Of a stretch of 17,208 nucleotides of DNA, positions 15,031 through 17,208 are shown piece by piece. Made by a program: the position numbers and the translations under genes. The DNA lies in NCBI GenBank assembly GCA_964389545.1, contig CAYMDN010000028.1:1-17208 (forward strand), in the 5' to 3' direction. Position 1 is the first letter of the stretch, and each line of letters opens with the position of its first letter. The notes under the pieces are model-generated. The model worked only from the letters and a program-made list of their open reading frames with translations, had not been told where the DNA came from and did not search any database. This DNA comes from UMGS1781 sp964389545 (GTDB lineage Bacteria; Bacillota; Clostridia; TANB77; CAG-508).

Positions 15031-16188
15031 ATGGAAGAAGAAAAGAAACCAAAAGACGTAAAAAACGTAGAAAAAGCAAATACAAACTCAGAAGATCCTA
15101 ATCAAGAAGAAACAACAAAAAAAGTCAATGAAATTATAAAAAAAGCCAAAGAGAAGGGCAATATAACATATGGAGAACTAGCAACACAGTTAGGTGAAAT
15201 AAACCCAGAGCAAATTGATAAAGTTTTTGATGTTATGGAAGAAATGGGAGTTGACGTATTAAAAGATGGAGATGGACTAGACGAACCAGACATAGAAGAT
15301 TTAGAAGAAGTAGAAGAAATAAAACTTGAAGAAATGGATAATATACAACTTGATGGCGTCAATACAGATGATCCAGTTAGAATGTATTTAAGAGAAATAG
15401 GTAAAATTGAACTACTATCTTTTGAAGAAGAATTAGATTTAGCAAAAAAAATACTAGATGGAGATGAACAAGCAAAACAAAGATTGTCAGAAGCTAACTT
15501 AAGACTTGTTGTAAGTATTGCTAAAAAATATGTTGGTAGAGGGTTATTATTCTTAGATTTAATTCAAGAAGGAAACATGGGATTAATCAAAGCCGTCGAG
15601 AAGTTTGATTATACCAAAGGATATAAATTTAGTACTTATGCAACATGGTGGATAAGACAAGCTATTACGAGAGCAATAGCAGATCAAGCTAGAACAATAA
15701 GAATACCAGTTCACATGGTTGAAACAATTAATAGATTAATAAGAACATCTAGACTATTACTACAAAGACTAGGTAGAGAACCTACTCCAGAGGAAATTGC
15801 AGAAGAAATGGATTTACCAGTTGAGAAAGTAATGGAAATACAAAAAATTGCACAAGACCCTGTATCACTAGAAACACCAATAGGTGAAGAAGATGATAGC
15901 CACTTAGGAGACTTTATACAAGATGAGGATAGTCCAGCTCCACAAGACTCAGCATCATTCACATTAATGAAAGAACAACTAGAAGAAGTCATGAACACAT
16001 TAACACCAAGAGAAGCAAAAGTTTTAAAATTAAGATTTGGACTAGAAGACGGAAGAGCAAGAACTCTAGAAGAAGTTGGTAAAGAATTTATGGTTACAAG
16101 AGAGAGAATAAGACAAATAGAAGCAAAAGCATTAAGAAAATTAAGACATCCAAGTAGAAGTAAAAAGCTTCGTGATTATATGAACTAA
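15031..16188 (+). CDS. rpoD: Primary sigma factor SigA (RpoD)
   Basis: The 385-residue housekeeping sigma factor directs RNA polymerase to TTGACA/TATAAT promoters like those across this window. A small region 1.1 (~1-85) and an acidic linker precede region 1.2 (D-P-V-R-M-Y-L-R-E-I-G). Region 2 includes the E-A-N-L-R-L-V core segment and Y-A-T-W-W-I-R-Q-A-I-T-R-A. Region 3 follows, and region 4 ends the protein with T-L-E-E-V-G and R-I-R-Q-I-E-A-K-A-L-R-K-L. AAAGGAGG lies 7 bases before the ATG. It follows dnaG by 22 bases, the classic dnaG-rpoD macromolecular-synthesis operon. A weak hairpin with a T-rich tail lies just after the stop. Confidence 0.97.
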   Translation: MEEEKKPKDVKNVEKANTNSEDPNQEETTKKVNEIIKKAKEKGNITYGELATQLGEINPEQIDKVFDVMEEMGVDVLKDGDGLDEPDIEDLEEVEEIKLEEMDNIQLDGVNTDDPVRMYLREIGKIELLSFEEELDLAKKILDGDEQAKQRLSEANLRLVVSIAKKYVGRGLLFLDLIQEGNMGLIKAVEKFDYTKGYKFSTYATWWIRQAITRAIADQARTIRIPVHMVETINRLIRTSRLLLQRLGREPTPEEIAEEMDLPVEKVMEIQKIAQDPVSLETPIGEEDDSHLGDFIQDEDSPAPQDSASFTLMKEQLEEVMNTLTPREAKVLKLRFGLEDGRARTLEEVGKEFMVTRERIRQIEAKALRKLRHPSRSKKLRDYMN

Positions 16189-16238
16189 AACTATTAGCTG
16201 AAAAATTAGTATTTTAATATTTTAAATGTTGTAGAGTA

Positions 16239-16383
16239 GCGCCACGTGGATGTTTAAATATTTTTTCTCTTACGATTTAGTAAGAACCTCACCCACCATC
16301 ACAGGCAAGCCTGTGGGTGGGTACCCGAGAACCTTGTTACTTCGTAATAAAGAAAAAAATTTAAACATCCAGAAAGATGGCGC
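16239..16383. repeat. 145-nt foldback (MITE-like or structured leader) between rpoD and valS
   Basis: The outer arm GCGCCA (16239-16244) pairs with TGGCGC (16378-16383). The next 12 bases (16248-16259) pair perfectly with 16359-16370. TTTTTTCT pairs with AGAAAAAA, TTACGA with TCGTAA, AGTAA with TTACT, ACCCACC with GGTGGGT, and CACAGG with CCTGTG around a CAAG loop. The apical part is GC-rich, unlike its surroundings. I see no target-site duplication. It may be a palindromic mobile repeat or an RNA leader of valS. It lacks convincing T-box elements. Confidence 0.75.
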
Positions 16384-16426
16384 GGATTTTATATATATGA
16401 TAAAAAGAGAGGAGAGATACAATAAA

Positions 16427-17173
16427 ATGCATAATCTAGAGGGAAAATATGAGCCAAATGAATTCGAAGAATCTTTATATAATGAATGGGAAGAAAAAGG
16501 ATATTTTAAACCAACAGGAAATAAAGAAAAAGGTAATTATTGTATAATGATGCCACCTCCAAATGTTACAGGTAAGCTACATATGGGGCATGCATTAGAT
16601 GGAACATTACAAGATATTTTAATAAGATATAAAAGAATGCAAGGATATAATACTTTATGGGTTCCTGGTACAGACCATGCTGCAATTTCAACAGAAGTTA
16701 AAATTGTTGAAAAGCTTAAATCTGAAGGTGTTGATAAACATGATTTGGGAAGAAAAAAATTCCTAGATGAAGCATGGGAATGGACAAAATTATATGGAGG
16801 AACAATAGTTAGACAACAGAAAAAATTAGGTTGTTCAGCAGATTGGTCACGTTCAAGATTTACAATGGATGAAGGATTATCAAAAGCAGTTTTAACAGTA
16901 TTTAAAAAGCTATATGATAAAGGGCTAATTTATAAAGGAAAAAGAATGATAAACTGGTGTCCTTGCTGTAATACATCAATATCTGATGCAGAAGCAGTTT
17001 ACGAAGAAGAACCAACACACTTATGGCATATTAGATATAAAGTTACAGGAACAGAAAATACATACTTAACAGTTGCAACAACAAGACCTGAAACAATGCT
17101 TGGAGATACAGCAGTTGCAGTACATCCAGAAGATGAAAGATATAAAGATTTAGTAAACATAGCGGCCTCCTAG
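16427..17173 (+). CDS. valS: Valyl-tRNA synthetase, N-terminal part, broken near 17158
   Basis: ValS charges tRNA-Val. The N-terminus has the family start with P-P-P-N-V-T-G, the class I HIGH-type motif H-M-G-H (near residue 47), W-V-P-G-T-D-H-A and a W-C-P-x-C zinc-ligand-like stretch. The beginning of the editing domain, T-T-R-P-E-T-M-L-G-D-T-A-V, is also present. ATG 16427 starts the normal N-terminus, and GGAGAG lies about 12 bases upstream; the longer open frame to 16250 is the foldback element. After Leu-Val-Asn the frame departs from the family and stops within five codons at 17173, about 250 residues into a protein of ~880. The break coincides with foreign-looking sequence at the window end. 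Confidence 0.93.
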   Translation: MHNLEGKYEPNEFEESLYNEWEEKGYFKPTGNKEKGNYCIMMPPPNVTGKLHMGHALDGTLQDILIRYKRMQGYNTLWVPGTDHAAISTEVKIVEKLKSEGVDKHDLGRKKFLDEAWEWTKLYGGTIVRQQKKLGCSADWSRSRFTMDEGLSKAVLTVFKKLYDKGLIYKGKRMINWCPCCNTSISDAEAVYEEEPTHLWHIRYKVTGTENTYLTVATTRPETMLGDTAVAVHPEDERYKDLVNIAAS

Positions 17174-17208
17174 TCTCTTAATTCTTTGCCTGTGATCTCA
17201 AGGAATAC
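17170..17208 (-). CDS. C-terminal 12 codons of a DrrA-type ABC transporter ATPase (fragment)
   Basis: The minus strand reads V-F-L-E-I-T-G-K-E-L-R-D then TAG, the typical C-terminus of ABC-2/DrrA-type ATPases (…V-F-L-x-L-T-G-x-x-L-R-D). AGGAGG (minus strand, 17171-17166) overlaps the stop, and an ATG follows 5 bases later at 17160-17158, as expected for a coupled permease gene. The continuation of that ATG is antisense valS, so the join is abnormal. The fragment is short, hence moderate confidence. Confidence 0.5.
   Translation of the reverse strand, partial: VFLEITGKELRD

Noticed and set aside
16290..16340. T-box-like motif (GGGTGGGTACCCG) in the valS leader
   Set aside because: It lacks the full T-box core, a recognisable Stem I with specifier loop, and a terminator. 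The bases are better explained as one arm of the long hairpin.
16250..16426. N-terminal extension of valS starting at 16250
   Set aside because: It translates the foldback element. The normal ValS N-terminus starts at 16427 with its own ribosome site.
1..17208. CRISPR arrays, insertion sequences, integrases or attachment sites
   Set aside because: I saw no regularly spaced repeats, transposase or integrase frames, or tRNA-end duplications in the window.

Overview
The window is AT-rich, with clostridial-type features: σA promoters, strong AGGAGG ribosome sites, a dnaG-rpoD operon, LemA/DUF3137, a THF riboswitch and an ECF folate transporter. It most resembles an uncultured, gut-type member of the Clostridia (Bacillota). 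The species cannot be named from the sequence.

Layout. Positions 3-2000 hold the 3' part of a calcium-type P-type ATPase and a DUF1653 gene. Positions 2005-4312 are a visibly more GC-rich islet bounded by two terminators. It carries one unknown minus-strand gene and, divergently, two paralogous membrane-anchored vWA-like genes. Positions 4368-6903 (mostly minus strand) carry a patatin-like phospholipase, a TfoX-N protein, tRNA-Leu(UAA) and an acidic lipoprotein. Positions 7001-8285 are a monocistronic gene for a membrane-anchored protein of unknown function. Positions 8333-10395 are a THF riboswitch followed by folT-ecfA-ecfT, a dedicated folate uptake operon. Positions 10412-13142 hold DUF3137-lemA, a GerS/LolA-like gene and mazF. 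Positions 13178-16188 are dnaG-rpoD. A 145-nt foldback structure then precedes valS. valS breaks off near 17158, where the sequence changes abruptly to a minus-strand ABC-ATPase C-terminus followed by a ribosome site. This looks like a contig-end chimera or a rearrangement breakpoint.

The most important observation concerns the codon CGG. Three native genes (patatin, ecfT and the essential primase gene dnaG) are each split by a +1 shift. In all three the shift lies exactly at an in-frame CGG followed by A: dropping the C gives GGA (Gly) and restores a family-like protein. I read about 4,300 codons of native genes and found no other in-frame CGG. The GC-rich islet, by contrast, uses CGG as an ordinary codon five times in about 600 codons. 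The simplest biological reading is that CGG is not decoded normally in this organism and CGGA is a recoding (+1 frameshift or quadruplet-decoding) site. Sequencing error is the main alternative, but it does not explain why all three sites coincide with the only CGG codons.
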